The position numbers and the translations under genes were made by a program. Source: Rapana venosa (taxonomy: Eukaryota; Mollusca; Gastropoda; Neogastropoda; Muricidae). From it: 64,000 bases of DNA. Below the pieces are notes generated by a model. That model had not been told where the DNA came from. It ran no database searches and saw only the letters and a program-made list of their open reading frames with translations. Of this stretch, positions 1 through 12,309 are shown piece after piece; position 1 is the first letter of the stretch; every line of letters starts with the position of its first letter. The stretch is taken from positions 65,901,424 through 65,965,423 of the forward strand of contig CM054134.1 of assembly GCA_028751875.1 (NCBI GenBank), read 5' to 3'.

Positions 1-3000
1 TTCAGGAATCTTTTTATAGCAATGTTTGTACTTTCCAACCCCCTTTGAAAATTTTAAACCCCCTTTTAAACTTCAGCTGCGTAATTCAGGATGGGTTCAA
101 TTTTTTGTGTCAAATAATTTCCAAAATAATTTTGGATCGGGTTGGGCTTTAACCTTTTCGTGAAATTTTAGTAATTCCTGACCCCTTGCCTTCCCTTTTT
201 TGGGAAAAACCCAGACCAAAAATTTTAATTTTTGTTGTGAAAAACCTTTCCCAAGTATTATTTTAATTAGTTTCTTTTATTCCCCCTCCCATTTAAAACC
301 ACTTTTCCCCTTTAAAACTTTGGTGCCCCCCCATTCTGTAACCATCACAAAAAGTTTTTTCAAGGTTTAAAATCCAAAAAACAATTATTTAGCTTCTCTT
401 TTTAAAAACTAATTTTTATTTTGGAAATCCAACAACTTAAACAAAACAATAAAATGACTTCTTTTGCAAAAAACAGTTTTAAATTTTCAAATTTGGGCCC
501 CCCCCCAGGGAAAAAATAAAACCCCGGTTTTTTTTTAGTTTTAAAAAGATTTGTAGCCTTTTTATTAATAAGTAAAGAAAACATTGGGGAACCCGAAAAC
601 ATCCTTGGGGGAAAAAAAAACCTCTGGGGGCAGTCAAAAAAACTCAGAAAAGCACAATTTTTTCACCACACAACCAAAAAAGTGGCTAAAAAACTTTTTT
701 TGCATGTTTGGTTTTATCTTTTCCAAAACCCCCTTTTTTTTACAATTTTTGGCCCTAAATGTTTTTTTTAAGGTCGATTTTCTTTTTTTAAATTTAACAA
801 ATGGCCCCTTTGATTTTTGTTTTTAAAAACAAACAAATTTTGGGCTTTTTGCCTACAAAGTAAAAAAATTATCCCATATGCATTAAAGTGGTTTTGAAAA
901 CCCCTTGTTCTTTAAGAAACTTTTTCCTTTCTTTTCCCTTTTCTTTGGGGCTTTGTTTTCAAAAAATGTTATTACTTTGCTCAAAAAACTTGCTAATGCT
1001 ATACCAAAGGTAAATTTTAAACGAATTTTTTTTGTTTCTCCCCTTCTTTGCATTGGGGGCTTTTTTGATATTCACCAATTGTTGGGGAAAACACCCAAAA
1101 CAAAAAAACGTTAAAACCTGGGGAACGGAATTTAATTTCTTTGGGGTTGGGTTGGGGGTTTTTTAACACCCTCCTTTTAGGGCCGCTTTTAGGGGGGTTT
1201 CCTTTTTGGGGGAAAACCTCAGGGAAAATGGGCCCTTTTTGGTTTTACCTTTCTTCTTCTTTAAATTTTTTCCGGGGCTGTATTTTCCGGGAAAATTTTT
1301 TCTGAAAAAAAAAGGGCCCTTGGAAACCCAAACAAAAAATTTTTCTGTTTCCCTTTCAATCTAATTACTTTTTTTGATTAAAAAGGGGGGGAATTTTTTG
1401 GGCCCAAAATTAAATTTGGGGGGGAAAATTTTTGGGGGTTTTTGTTTTGTTAATCTTGCCGACAAACTCTCTTTTCTTTTTACTTGGTCCTTGGGGGGTT
1501 TTCCCTTTTTTCTTTAACTTTAAAAAATTTTTTATCAGGGGAAATTTTTTTTTTCCCTTTTTAAAAAATTTTTTTTAAAAACCCCTCGTTTTTTTTCCCC
1601 CTTTTTTTTTGGGAAAATTTTTTCCCGTATTAGTTTCTTCTTTTCCCCCCCCCTTCTTAATCTTTTCATGCTGCGGCCCTGGGATTTAATTGACAAAGTT
1701 TCAAGGAATTTTTTTTTCTAAATTTTTAAAAATGCAGATGCTTTTTGGAAAAATTGTTTAAAATTTAAAAAAGACGGTTTCCTTCCCCTTTTAAATGTAC
1801 CCCAAACCATTTAGGGCCAAAATTTTTACCCCCTTCAACACAGAATATTTCTGAGTTTTAAAATTTTTCCCATTAAAATGTTTTTTCCTTTTAAAAATTT
1901 TACGGTAAGTGCCATGAGTTTCCCCCAAAACGACATTAATTTCACTTTCACAAAAAGGGTTAGAAAATAAAATTTTTGTTTTTGGGCTTTTTGACTTTTT
2001 TCTACCACACTGCAGGGCCCTGTAGGGATACATATTAAAATCATGCAAGTCTTAAACCCCAACTTTCCCTTAGAATAACAATTGAAATGAAACAAAATTT
2101 TAAAAAAAGGATTTTTCCCAAATGGTTTTTAAGCCTTTATCTTTTGGCATTCTTTGTAAGGGCGTTAGGATTAAAAACCCATCTCAACATTTCCTCATAA
2201 TAATGAGGGGAATAAAATTATAATTTTTTTTCCCCCTGTGGGTTTTGCATGCAGTTCTACTTTGAGCCCCCTATATTTAATATTTTAAATCCTGACTTTC
2301 ATTGCAGGGGAAATTTTTTTTTCTAAATTAACAATACCAACCTTAAAATTTCAAGTTTGGGATATAAAAGGGCCTTTTTTGGCAAAACATAGTTTAATGA
2401 AGTACATCTTTACCCCCAAAATTTTTAATATTTTACTTTCCCGGGCCTCTTCTGCTTCTGTGTTGGCACAGTTTTATTTTAAACGGGGTTCAAAAATTTG
2501 CTTGTGCCTTTCTGATTTCAAAAAACCAAAAATCTGAATTCCCCAATTACCGGGACCAATCTTTTTTTTTGGAGCAATTTTAAAATTTTGTGTTTATGAA
2601 AAATTTTTATTAAGGGGCAAATGTTTTGTAAGGCAAACAAAAACAAAACGGTAACATAGGTTTATGAAAGATAAATTTAGTAGCTTTAAAAAAACAAATT
2701 TTCAACATTATATATAAGAAAATTTAAAAAAATCAAAAGATCCCCGTGCCAAATCGACACCCCCGGCGAATGTCCCGGGCCTGCAAGGGTTTTTGAGGGC
2801 CAAAAAAATCCCCGTTAACCCGGAAGGGGAAAATGGCTCTTTTGGTTTTGGGTTTTAAAATTTGTACCCCCCCCTTTTCTTCCAAAAACCCCCCCCCCCT
2901 TTTCTGTTACCCCCCCTATCCGTGCTCCCCCGTCACTGCAGACTGTCTATCTTCATTGAAGTGCAAGGGGAATATTTTCCACACTAAAGACCTTCACCCT

Positions 3001-3930
3001 TTCATGGGAAACCTTTTCAGTTTTGGGGGTCCCGGGTCTCTGCGAATCGCTACCCCTACTTTCCACTGTCAGTACCATGTTCATTCCCTTTGGGGACAGC
3101 TATACTGCCGCCAGGGTTGGGGGGAGGGGGGAAAAAAACTAAGCCCTGCCCTTGTCTTTTCCAAGGTTTTTAACCCCTTTACCTTATTCCCCACTGCCGG
3201 GTTTTGGCAACCGGGCCACCGCTGCGCCGCCCCTTTTCGTCCCCGGGGAAAGGGGTTTTTCCCCCGGTTTAGGGGCAATCTGCTTTCCCCCTTTTTTGGG
3301 GTGCTGCTACCCCTCTGCCAAGGGGCCTGGGGGCTTTTTTTTTCCCGGGCCCCCCAGTCAGCTTTTTCTCTCCCGAAAAAAGCGGGCCTTCCCCCTCCTC
3401 CTGGCTTCTGCCTCCAAACCTGGTTGGTTTTTTGGTTGGTCATTGGGCCCCCCTGACTCCCTTCCTTCCATTGGATGTTCTTCTTTTCATAAGGACAGCC
3501 TTTTATCTTCCCCAAAAATTAATTTCACAAACCCTTGGTTTTGGTGATCATTTTCAAAAATTCTCTCCCCCCTTTTTTTGTGTTTTTGGACAAGTTTATC
3601 TGCACAAAACCCCTTCTTTTTTGGGGCATCCCCCACTGTTTAAGGTTCAGCAACTAACTGGCCATTTTGCCCTAACTCTAAACTTTTCTGTTGGGCACAA
3701 ACCCCAAAGGGGGGGGTTGCCCTCCGGGGAAAAAAATTTCCAAAGTGGGCCATTTCCCCCTTTTTAAACTGTCAAATTTTGATTTCATTTGATTATTTTT
3801 TATACATTGTTGTTCAAATGGGCTCCAAATTTTTTTGGGGCATGCCTTTTAAACCCTTTACCCCAAAAATCCCTTTTTTTCTTTCCTGATGAAGATAAAC
3901 GTTCGTTTTTCCTTAAAAACACAAAAGTTT
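1..3930 (-). pseudogene. LINE-A, damaged copy (thumb, RT, EN, ORF1 remnants)
   Basis: The sequence aligns in order with LINE-A of copy 2: thumb and RT at 1-1100, the linker at 1100-1800, endonuclease at 1800-2650, and the ORF1 C-terminus at 2750-3950. Frames are broken by homopolymer substitutions, so no motif can be read over more than a few residues. It is described only through its clean counterparts at 12943-16680 and 60295-64000. Confidence 0.75.
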
Positions 3931-4727
3931 GCCAAAAATCTTCACACATCATTTTTTAAAGTTCCCCAGTCTGATTTGGGTAGTGTTGACTTCTGTCTGA
4001 TGGGGGGAATGTTTTTTTAAAAAGATTCGTGTGTTTACTTTTTATTTTGCATTGTTTTTCCCCTTTTTCTTTTGTGTTTTCTAAAGTCGGTTGCCACTTG
4101 GGGGGAACCCGAGGGGTTACCCAGGGGGGGGGGGGGGAAAAAAAAAAGGGCTTAAACCCCATCCCTTTTTGCCTTTTGCTGTTTCCCCCGTCTTCCCCCA
4201 TTGGTTTCTTTTGTGTAGGGGAGTTTCGGGGGACAAAGGGCCCGGGTTTAGTTCCCCCCATCCCCAAAAAAGCACAAAAGTACGAAACCCAAACACAAAA
4301 AAGCAGTAAATTTGTCTATTTTCCGGGGCTGTCCACGATTCTCCGGCCGAAATTTCATGGGAAAAATTGGGACCACCCTTTTTCAAAGAACGTGCAATAA
4401 AATGGCCCCGGAATAATCCCAGGTTTCACAAAAACCCCCCAGCTGTTGAAAGGCATGACTTCCTTTTTTTTACTTTTTTTTTTCAAAACTGTATCCACAT
4501 TTTTAGGTTTTAAAATGCCCCACATTGAAAATTGGAAAAGGGTTTTTTTTGGGGCCTTAATTAATTTAAATTTCCACCAGGAACCCCCACACACACCCCA
4601 TACACACACACACAAAACACAAACACACACACCCTAAAACAGTCCCATCTCCCGTGAGACCCAAATGCCCCCCCCCCCCTTTTTGGGGGGGGAAAAAATA
4701 AAAGAGAGGGGGGGGGGGGGGGGGGGT

Positions 4728-4765
<38 letters not shown>

Positions 4766-4771
4766 AAAGAG

Positions 4772-4870
<99 letters not shown>

Positions 4871-4871
4871 A

Positions 4872-4908
<37 letters not shown>

Positions 4909-7500
4909 AAAGGGGGGGGGGGGGGGGGGGGATAAAGGGGCCCCCCCAAAACAACCAAATTTTTAAGGGGGGGGGGGGGGAAAAAAACCCGAAAGGAGGA
5001 GACAAACCCCCAAGGGAAAACCCAAAGACCACAAACTGGGCAAATGCAAAAGGGCATGAAATAAAATTTTGGCCCCCTTTGGCGGGGTAAAAATTAAATT
5101 TTACCAACAGGGAATTTTAATGTTTCCCCGAAATTTGGGGGGTTTTTTGAAAGGTTTGGGGAATTAGGCCCCCCCCCCCCCCCCGAACATGGGGTTTCGT
5201 GATTTTTAAAGGAGGAAAGGGGGGACCAATTTAAAAGGGGTTTAAAAAGGGGGAAAAGTTTTTGGGAAATGGGGGTTGGGTTAAAGTTTTTGGCGAGGTA
5301 CAATTTGGGGCAAGGTTAATTCCGCTGTCGGCACTTGGTTTGAAAAACCCCTCCTAAAGGGTTCTTTTAAGGAAAGCCCCCGGCGAAGAAAACCGGGAAA
5401 ACAATTTTAACCCTTTTAAAGGGCTTCCCCCCTTTTCCCAAAAACCCCGGGAAGGGGGTTTTTGGGGAAAGGGCCCCGTACTGGTTTTTTCGTCCAGTTT
5501 AAAAGGGAAAAGGCACCTATTTAAAAAAAAAATTTGGGAAAATTTCAAAAGGAAAAAAAGAAACCAAAAACTGGATTTTGGTTCAGGGTCTTTTAAAATG
5601 ACAAATTAAAATTTTTAAGGGGTAATCAAAAACCAAAGGGGTTTGGCATAAATTTTTGGTAAAAAAACCTCAAAAACCCAATTTTTGGGGAAAAAAGGCA
5701 ATATTATAATTAAATCTTTTGAAGGAAAAAATAACCCCCAAAATAAAAGGAAAATTAAGGAACCGTTTTTAATAAAAAACGAAAAGGCAAAAGAATGAAA
5801 AAAAGTTTTTAAAATAATTGGGGCCCCAATTAAAAGGTAAGGGAACCCGGGGAAAAAAGGGAAAAACCCGTTGGCCCCGGAATTTGGAAAAACGAAAGGG
5901 GAAAGAAAAGGGGAAAATAAATTTTATGAAAAATAAAAGATGTTAAAAGGGAAAGCCGGGGCAAACCCTTTTTAAATCAAATTTTTGGGGAAAAACCCTT
6001 GAAAAAATTTTTCTCCAAAGGGGCCCGATTTAAAGTTAGATTTTCACACGACCAAAAAAAAAGGTCCAAAAGCGCCCAAAATGGAAATGAAAAGGGACAA
6101 AACTTTAAAAGAAATAAAAAAAACAAGATAAAAATTTTAAACCCAGGCCGGTTGATCCCAAAACAAGGGAAAAAGGGGTGGATGAAGTGGAAAAGGCAAA
6201 CAAAAAATTTTAATCAAAATAAAAGGAAAAAAAGAGATTTTCCGGAAAAAAAGGAAAAAATGAAAATATAAAAGTCGACCCCTTTTAAAAAAATGGTAAA
6301 AACCAAAAAAATGGTAAAATGGTCAAAAGGAAATTCATCCACCCAAAAATTTTTTACAAACTTAAAGATTTAAAAAAAAAATTAAATAAAAAACGCAAAA
6401 ATTTGGGACATGGGAAAAAAAAGGAAAAAGAAATTTTTTGGTTGAAAAAATCCTTATTGGAAAGGTTTCCCCCCTTCCCTATTGAAAAATTCCCCTGGGA
6501 AAAAATTTACACTCAAAGCGTTGAAAAGGGGAACCCCGGGCCCTTTTTTTGAAATTTTTGGGGGGTTTTAAAAAAACCCCGAAAAAGGGGGAAGAAAAAT
6601 CCTTTTCCCGGGAAAAAGGGGGAAAAAACCCCCTTTTCCCCAAAAAGGGAAAAAAAAACCTTTAAAAATTTAATTTGGGAAAACCCGAAAAAAGGGAGCC
6701 CCTTAGAGGGCGGGCCAATTTTAAACCAAATTCCCAAAATTCCCCCAAAAAATTAGGGAAAAACCAAAAACTTGGCCCGGGGGGGAGGCCCTTGGGCTGC
6801 CGTTTTTTCTTCCCCGGACCTGATTTTTTTTAAAAGTATATAGTGGGAAAAAAATTTTACGAATTTTGAGAATCATGAGGGAATTAGTGAGTGGCCCAAC
6901 TCAACAAACCCGAATTGGGAATGACAAAGTCCCTTTTCGCCGACTCTGAAGAAAAAAATGCAAAAAATTTTAACAAAAAGTTAAAGCCCAAAGCAAAAAG
7001 GAAAAATTAAAAAGCTATCAAAAAAGGCAGATGGGATTTGGGTCTCGAAAAAAGTGTTATACCCCCAGCAAAAATACCTGTAAAGGAGAAGAAACAGACA
7101 AGGGAAAAACCTTTTTTAAATCCTTGGTTTTATAATCACCCGGCGGCAATGTGACACGAAAACAAAAAGAGGGAAAGGTCAAATTTAAAGGGAAATTTTA
7201 ACAAAATGGGAAAACACTTTTTTCCAACGTAATAAAGCCCAAACCCAAAAAATCCTTTTTTTTGAGAGCCCCGTTGGTCCTTCCCTTTTGTACGGAAACT
7301 GGACCCTACCAAGGAAAACAGAAAAGCGACTTAAAACATGGAGATGTGGTTCATCCCGGAGAATTTTGGGAAAATCCCCATGGACAAAAAGAAAAAAAAA
7401 ATTTCCGAAATAAAGGGAAAGGGTTGTACAAGAGATCCCCTTTCAACACCACAAGAAAGACACTCCCAAAATTTTTTGGCCCTTAATAGGGGTAGGGAAT
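3930..7500. other. Damaged stretch, homologous to 16680-20420
   Basis: No gene is readable. The right half (about 6800-7330) is colinear with the damaged RTE-like reverse transcriptase remnant at 19000-20200. The left part contains the near-pure G tract. A/G-rich and T/C-rich homopolymer substitution is pervasive here in both copies, so the parent sequence cannot be recovered from this window. Confidence 0.6.
4708..4931. repeat. Near-pure poly-G tract (about 224 bp)
   Basis: More than 90% of the bases are G, interrupted by a few A and T. The colinear place in copy 2 (about 17330-17400) has only a short C run next to a G/A-rich stretch. The expansion is therefore specific to this copy. It resembles dark-cycle poly-G from two-colour short-read chemistry written into the consensus, which is an inference. 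Confidence 0.85.
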
Positions 7501-10415
7501 AGAAAATGTTATTAGCGGGAAAAATTTTTAAAAAAAGAGAAGAAGACAATTTCACAAAAAATTTACAACAGCTTAAACAAATTCGCAACGAAAAAGGGGC
7601 CCAACAAAGAGTCATGAAGGAGCCGAGAACAGGAAAATGGAAGCCGAACGTCGGGGTTGCAGGGCCAGACGGGCACTTGAAGAAGAGAATTCTGCCCAAG
7701 AGGGAGGAAAGGGGGGGGGGGGGGAGGGGAGAGAGAGGGGGGGAGAGAGAGAGAGAGAGAGATGAGAGAGGGGAGGAGAAAAGAGAGAAAAGAAGAGGGG
7801 CGAGAGAGAGGGGGAGAGAGAGAGAGAAAGAGAGAGAGAGAAGACAGACAGCCCGACAGAAGGCAAAAAACTGACAATAATTAAAAATAAAAAATAATAA
7901 TAATAATAAAATAATAAAATAATAATGTATGGATTTTTAGAGGCGTAATCAAATGTTTTAATATTGGGGTAAAACCAAAAGAGACAGAACAGACAGTAAA
8001 AGACAGACAGAGAATGGGTTTAGGGTTTTTATTTAAAGGGGGTAAATAAAATTTATTTACCCCCTTATATTTTTTTCCTATTAAAATTAAATTTTTTATT
8101 ATATTTTTTTTATTATTTTTATTATTTTTTTTTTATTTTATATTTTTTTCCCAAAAAATGAACACAGCTGGGCCTTTAATCTCATAAGTTAAATTTATTT
8201 TTTGGGGCTGTATCAGATATTTGGGGCCCCTCTTTTTGGGGGGTTCTTTGGTTTTTTTCCCATTCACTTTGCATTTTAAATCAAGAATTTGGGGTAATGA
8301 TGGAAAAACCCTTTCATCACACGACATCACATATCAACCTACCTTTCGCTGTGTGGGTAACATTTAATCTCTTCGAAGTTTTTCCCTAAAGTACAGTCAA
8401 ACAAATAAGTTGTTTGGTTTTGAATAGCTGCATACAAGCAGGGACTTAAAAATGTCTGGTATCAACCTTCCCCGTTACAGAAATTCCCCAAACTAAAATT
8501 TTTCAGGATTCTTTACTTTATGGCATTTTTTTATAATGTAAAAATCAATAGTTTTTTTTTTGCAGTGGTTTTAAAGTGAAGTAAAATCCCAAACTTTGAG
8601 TTTCTATTTTTTCCCTGCCACCAACCCGTCTAAATTTGTTTAAAAAAATAGACAGGGGGGTTTTGGAAGATCTTCGACATTATTTTTTTTGTTGCCAGAC
8701 ATCTCCCAAAATTTATTAAAAAAAAGTGGGAAACTTGACAAGAAAAGTTTTATGTCTTTTTTTCCCCGATCATGTAAATAATTTAAAATATTTTAAGCCT
8801 TTTTTTTAAAGGGTTTTGGGTTTTTGACAAGTTTTCATCCCTTTTAAACCCCAAAAAAGCACACATTTTAGCTGCTAAAAATCCCTGGATGTGACCCCCG
8901 TCAAAATGCCAGAAAATTTGGTGTTTTTCATTTTAAAAAACAAAACATGCAAACAAATGGGGGGGTTTTTTTTCCCGAATACTAAAATGCCAGTAAACCC
9001 AAAAATTAACCTCCAAAAACAAAACAGGGCAACCTGAGTAAAATTTTAAGAAAAAATCTCTTGGAATATTTTCCCCGCTTCCAGAAACATCTAAATAACT
9101 GATAATTATGTTTTATCTTGGGTTTAGTGGCTAGTTTCTTTACAGGGACTGTCATGGGGCAATTTTGTCCCTAATTTGCAATTTGCCAAAAATTTTTAAA
9201 ATGGATACAAAACCCTTTAATTTGCTTTCATTTCCCATTTTCCCCTTCTGAACGCCTCTTAGGTGGGCCCTTTAAAATCGGGTCACCTGGGGGTTTGAAA
9301 GTCGTGACTTAAATCCCTGGTGAGAATGCAGGGAAACCATGAGAAAGATTGAGAAAAGACAAAAAGAAAGGGGGGGGTGCCTTTTCCCCCAGAAAAAAAA
9401 CCCCCATCATCTTCTTTTGGCCACAAAAGAACCTTGCACATCTCCCCGGTGAAAGGGGCATACCCTAAACCCCCGTACAAAACCCCGAAAAAAAACCTTA
9501 GGGGTTTCCTTTGGGCCCCGGGTGCCGGGGAAAAGCCCGATCAAAAAATGCTTAAAACAAAGCCCCGACTGCGAAAAGACCTGGTGAAGAAGGTGTCTAA
9601 AAATTTCCCGGGGGGGCAGATTAAAAAACATTTCCGAAAAAACTTACCTTTGGAAAGGTAAAACCTTCCCCGGGGTTTCCCCTTTTGGGAAGGGCATCAA
9701 AATCCAACTTTGGAAAAAAGTTTCCCAAGTCGAACCAGGTTTACGAATTTACCCTGGTGCCTTCAAGTCTACTCCCATTTTAGGCCATGGACACTCTAAT
9801 GGTCTTGGAGCCTTGAAAACATGTAGGTCTATGGGCACCATAAATGTAAAATTCCTGCCCTTTCTGATGCCCGTTCATTTTTTGAAAAAAAAAACAATGT
9901 AGGGGAAAAAGACACAAAACCCCCCTTTTTAAAATTTTTGTGAACCCACAGGGCCCCGACTGCCAGCCCAAATTTGCATTTTTGTTTCTAAAAATTTTTT
10001 TCGGGAAACATTTTAAAAAAATATTCTATTCATGTATCAGAGGCCCCTTTAAAAAACGGGCAAAACAAAATTTTCATTAATTTTTCCTTAAACTACTTTT
10101 TTCAATTTTTTATCAAAAGAAAAAAATTGTCGCTGTGGGGATAACCTGACCTAAAATTTCCCCTTTGCTTTCTCAAACCCTTGCTTACCTTTTCTCTTGG
10201 GACAAGACATTTGGGTTTAAAAAACCCAGCAAAGTTTTCCCAATTAATTTTGATTTAAAAAAAACCCTGGGATAATTATTAGGATTGTTTTTTGGGCCCG
10301 CCTTTTTAGGGGGGGACAATGATAAAATTCAATTTCCCTGTAAATTTATTTCTGGGGTTTCCCCGTATGTATTTAAACAAACAAAAAAAGGTAAAATTTT
10401 TATTTAAAAAGGTTT

Positions 10416-10419
<4 letters not shown>
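7500..10419 (-). pseudogene. LINE-B with nested LINE-C, damaged copy
   Basis: This is colinear with 20420-23206: GA tract at 7708-7850, AAT-anchored motif near 7900-7960, LINE-B 3' region from about 8150, the nested + strand LINE-C fragment near 9250-9750, and LINE-B RT sequence to 10419. It ends inside LINE-B at the point matching 23206, where it is joined to the copy 2 GA tract. Confidence 0.75.

Positions 10420-10456
<37 letters not shown>
10420..10456. repeat. (GA)n microsatellite at duplication breakpoint
   Basis: An uninterrupted GA dinucleotide run. The LINE-B sequence of copy 1 ends in TGAG-type microhomology directly against it. The equivalent tract of copy 3 (57753-57808) is preceded by different, unique DNA. 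Confidence 0.9.
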
Positions 10457-10458
<2 letters not shown>

Positions 10459-10539
10459 CCTCACCACCCCATATCCTAAACTCACCTTTCCTCCCCACTA
10501 AAGAAATCTGAGAATATCAATTGCTGTTCTGTTTCATAG

Positions 10540-10636
10540 CCCCCTCCGTGTGGCGAAGGAGAGGTGATGGGCCCTATGGGCTTGTGTGTGTGTGCTCAAG
10601 GCTTCACGGGGGTACCCTGCCAACGGTATTTCCATG
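10540..10636 (+). CDS. EGF-like half-domain exon of PAN-EGF-FReD gene (copy 2)
   Basis: An exon of 97 bp bounded by a strong acceptor (pyrimidine-rich, ending TTTCATAG) and a strong donor (GTGAGT). It reads from its first base without a stop, beginning PPPCGEGEV and continuing LCVCAQGFTGVPCQRYFH. The spacing C-x11-C-x-C-x8-C with a Gly-Phe-x-Gly core is that of the C-terminal half of an EGF-like domain. It ends with one base of a split codon. FReD exon 1 supplies AT, so together they encode the Asp before the first FReD cysteine. The start phase (0) fits the end phase of the PAN exon at 49129-49311. EGF modules next to FReD occur in tenascin-like and molluscan lectin-type proteins. The exon is small, but the splice sites and matching phases make it convincing. 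Confidence 0.72.
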
Positions 10637-10869
10637 GTGAGTTAGTCGTCAACCTCAATAGCGGTGTCGTCAGTGTCCCTGTGATGTATGTTATTGTTGT
10701 CTTCATTATTGTCAGCATTGTGAGATGTGAGAAGAAAGACAAATCGAGAGAAAGAAAAATATAAAAAGAAAAGTTAATAAAACTGAAAAATAACCTCGCA
10801 AGTACGCCAGAAAAAAACACGTGACAAAAAGAAAACAAAACCAACAAGCCAAACAAGCAAGCAAGCAAT

Positions 10870-11160
10870 TAGATCCAATTCAATCCAACCCAATCCAACC
10901 CAGCCAACGACCCACCCACCGACCCACCAACCAACCAATCAACCAATTAACCAATCAACCAACCAACCACCCAACTAACCACTCAACCAACCACCCACCC
11001 AACCAAACAAACAACCAACCAAACAACCAAACAACAAACAAAGCAAAACGGCCAAAGGCAAGTCAGACCACACCCACCTGTCCTTTGTTCACCCAATATA
11101 ACCCAACCTAAACCAACCACTCAGCCAGCCAACCAACCAACCAACCAACCCACCCACTAA
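10870..11160. repeat. Degenerate (AACC)n tetranucleotide tract
   Basis: Imperfect AACC/CCAAC repeats of about 290 bp lie in the intron between the EGF and FReD-1 exons. The Thr/Asn/Pro/Gln-rich reading frame across it is a by-product of the repeat. A damaged counterpart is at 58210-58510. Confidence 0.85.
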
Positions 11161-11505
11161 GTAGAAATGGGTATTTTCGTGTTGTGCATACTACACATCT
11201 CATCTCATCACATCTCACAATGCTGAGCAAAAGACCTTATGCACATACTGCCATTTAGGGACCTCCGTTGATAGCCTCACAATGGAGTCAGAGCCAAGTA
11301 AACTTCAGAAGGAAAGCCCCCCCCCCTCCCCCAAGAGAACAGCTCCCCGCCCCCTCAAGAGAATGCTCTCCCCTCAAAGGAACAGCTCAACAGCAGTAAG
11401 AAGCATCACTGTTCAAATCATGAATCTAAAGTACAATGACCATTGCTTTTTTGCACTTTAATGAACCCTGCCCGAACCTGACTGCTCCCTCCGAACTGTG
11501 GGCAG

Positions 11506-11729
11506 ATTGTCATGACCTGTTCGAGTACAAGGGCCAGAAGGATGGGGTGTTTACGGTCACTCCACTGCGGGCCGCTGCACCCTTCCAGGTTTACTGTAAA
11601 CGCTACACCTCCAGCAGGACCTACATCATGGACCGGCGTAGGTCAACTGTCAACTTCACCCAAACCTGGCAGGAGTATCGCAACGGCTTTGGCTCTTTTG
11701 AGGAAGACTTCTGGCTTGGTTTGGACAAA
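11506..11729 (+). CDS. Fibrinogen-related domain (FReD) exon 1, copy 2
   Basis: This exon encodes the N-terminal half of a fibrinogen C-terminal-like domain, which forms the ligand-binding globe in FREPs, ficolins and tenascins. After the split Asp codon it reads CHDLF, then KDGVFTVTPL, PFQVYCKRY, MDRRRSTVNF, then WQEYRNGFGSFEEDFWLGLDK. These match the family order DC-x-DL, G-x-Y-x-I-x-P, PF-x-VYC, RR-x-DGS-x-DF, W-x-x-Y-x-x-GFG and EFWLG. The acceptor is the AG at 11504-11505 and the donor is GTGAGT at 11730, both consistent with the neighbouring exons. The usual Gly-Gly-Trp-Thr stretch after the second cysteine is replaced by Ser-Ser-Arg-Thr-Tyr. An upstream in-frame extension to about 11436 is open but looks intronic. 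LINE-A begins 140 bp downstream in antisense. A second copy is at 58855-59080. Confidence 0.88.
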
Positions 11730-12309
11730 GTGAGTGGGAAGAGTTGGTAGGGTTGGGGTAAGATTTGAGGCACAGGATCAAAAGGGTGGGGAGTGGGGGT
11801 GGGGGTGTGGTTGTAGGGAATTGGCAAATGAGGGCAGCGGGAGATGGAGTGAAAGGTTTGGCACGGAGATGATGACAATGACAATATTTTATTGCCTATA
11901 GCATTACAGCCCATTAGACAAGGGGGATAATAATCAAATTCAAAGTACAAAAAAAAATCACCAATTAATTTCACGCACCAACACATGCAAACGCACACAC
12001 ACACACACACACACATGTGCGCGCGTGCGCGAGCACACACACATACATACACACACAACTACGCCTGCATGCATGCATATGTTGCTTGCACACAAGCAGC
12101 CTCTCTCTCTACCTAAGCAGGCAATTGTCAGCACACCTGTACATGCACCTGAGTCATACGAGCAACATTTACACAGTCATACTTATACTGAAAAAAATAA
12201 TATAGAATTGCTTTGAACATGGAGTATTACTACAAACAGTTTTATTTAAATTGCTACTTGCTTCCTTATCTTTAATGCCAATGCTTTGTATTTTGAAAGG
12301 CATAGAATT

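Larger units (their letters stand above)
1..10419. repeat. Duplication unit copy 1 (damaged)
   Basis: This stretch is a base-damaged copy of 12943-23206. Position 1 onward matches 12943 onward (LINE-A body), 3900-7500 matches 16680-20420, and 7500-10419 matches 20420-23206 (GA tract, AAT motif and LINE-B). Many bases are replaced by short homopolymer runs and single-base indels are frequent, so no reading frame survives. The copy stops abruptly at a GA dinucleotide tract where copy 2 begins. The homology is directly visible; that the damage is a consensus or polishing failure rather than biological decay is inferred. Confidence 0.85.

Noticed and set aside
2833..3767. Long frames on both strands at 2833-3767
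   Set aside because: They lie in the homopolymer-damaged copy of LINE-A ORF1. The clean copies show that the frames are created by base errors.
4566..5107. Open frames rich in Pro or Gly on both strands
   Set aside because: They are translations of the poly-G tract and its surroundings. They have no domain and no counterpart in the sister copy.
10870..11160. Interstitial telomere-like repeat
   Set aside because: The unit is AACC, irregular, and not the TTAGGG type expected for molluscs.
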